Positions 15,451 to 15,643 of a DNA stretch of 15,643 nucleotides are shown here, piece by piece. The notes beneath the pieces are model-generated. The model was given only the letters and a program-made list of their open reading frames with translations, was not told where the DNA came from and ran no database searches. The DNA is from CAIXRL01 sp964619155 (GTDB lineage: Bacteria > Eisenbacteria > RBG-16-71-46): contig CAZUEM010000081.1 of NCBI GenBank assembly GCA_964619155.1, forward strand, positions 1 through 15,643, in the 5' to 3' direction. The stretch's first letter is position 1, and each line of letters starts with the position of its first letter. The position numbers and the translations under genes were made by a program.

Positions 15451-15643
15451 ATGCACCTGCTCGCCGCCTGGACGACGCTCGGCACGCTCGACCTGATGCG
15501 GCTCCTGGGCCTGCCGGCCGCCGTGCTCGCCGCGGCGCTCCTGCCCGGCCGGCTCGTGACGCGCGCCGCCGCGCTCGCGGCCGCGCTCGCCGCCGCGCTG
15601 CTCGCCGAGCTGGCGGCGCCGTGGTGGGTGCGCGCCGGCTGGC
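15451..15643 (+). CDS. Membrane protein, 3'-partial, unidentified
   Basis: An ATG preceded by GGGGGAAG opens a frame that runs without stop to the window edge, giving 64 residues. The visible part is very hydrophobic: LLGLPAAVLAAALLPGRLV, then a long Ala/Leu segment (about residues 39-56) ending in APWWVRAGW, so at least two membrane segments begin the protein. It follows the EIIA gene by 55 nt on the same strand and may share its transcript. Too little is present to name a family. The codon pattern matches its neighbours. Confidence 0.6.
   Translation, partial: MHLLAAWTTLGTLDLMRLLGLPAAVLAAALLPGRLVTRAAALAAALAAALLAELAAPWWVRAGW

Noticed and set aside
14925..15643. A complete sugar phosphotransferase operon at the right end
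   Set aside because: Only an EIIA domain and the start of an unidentified membrane protein are present. The visible 64 residues show no EIIC signature, so a transport role cannot be supported.

Overview
The window is a very GC-rich (roughly 75%), densely coded piece of a bacterial chromosome with thirteen protein genes, two of them cut by the window ends. I see no rRNA, tRNA, CRISPR array, transposase or phage gene. High GC, a spermidine-synthase-like protein with a TPR tail, a secreted beta-helix/fibronectin-III protein with the 'GDDG...DEAGNWS' style of FN3 domain, and a GAF-GGDEF regulator suggest an uncultured lineage such as Candidatus Eisenbacteria, or a neighbour such as Gemmatimonadota or Myxococcota. 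This placement is inference; no marker gene is present.

Left part (1-4315, + strand): the 3' part of a fused membrane/spermidine-synthase-like gene whose TPR tail is in another frame; a small GGQ-domain ribosome-rescue type protein, possibly leaderless; a cytoplasmic sulfite-oxidase-fold molybdopterin protein; and, 27 nt further, an unrecognised 524-aa protein with helical ends joined by a long Ala/Pro linker.

Centre (4316-8346): a full-length ClpB disaggregase, an 80-aa protein of unknown function overlapping the clpB stop codon with its own strong ribosome binding site, then a FemAB/GNAT-like acyltransferase. The ClpB M-domain is collinear with E. coli ClpB but has Asn at position 503, where E. 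coli has the tyrosine needed for DnaK cooperation. Together with the coupled small gene this is the most interesting signal in the window.

Right-centre (8347-11849): a 316-nt leader region with a sigma-54-like promoter (GG-N10-GC), a secreted beta-helix protein that stops just after the opening of a second FN3 domain, and a GT-C (GT39/ArnT-like) membrane glycosyltransferase. It converges on a two-gene minus-strand unit (14628 to 11861): a GAF-GGDEF cyclase with an intact I-site but an altered guanine-recognition residue, then a CapK/PaaK-type adenylate-forming enzyme. The glycosyltransferase, CapK-like and FemAB-like genes together hint at envelope or exopolysaccharide work, possibly under cyclic-dinucleotide control.

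Right end: divergent from the cyclase lies a PtsN/FruA-type EIIA gene with a good sigma-70 promoter, then the start of a membrane protein. Several candidate promoters share a TA(A/C)nnT -10 box, four of them preceded by TGC, which suggests a lineage-specific extended -10 signature.
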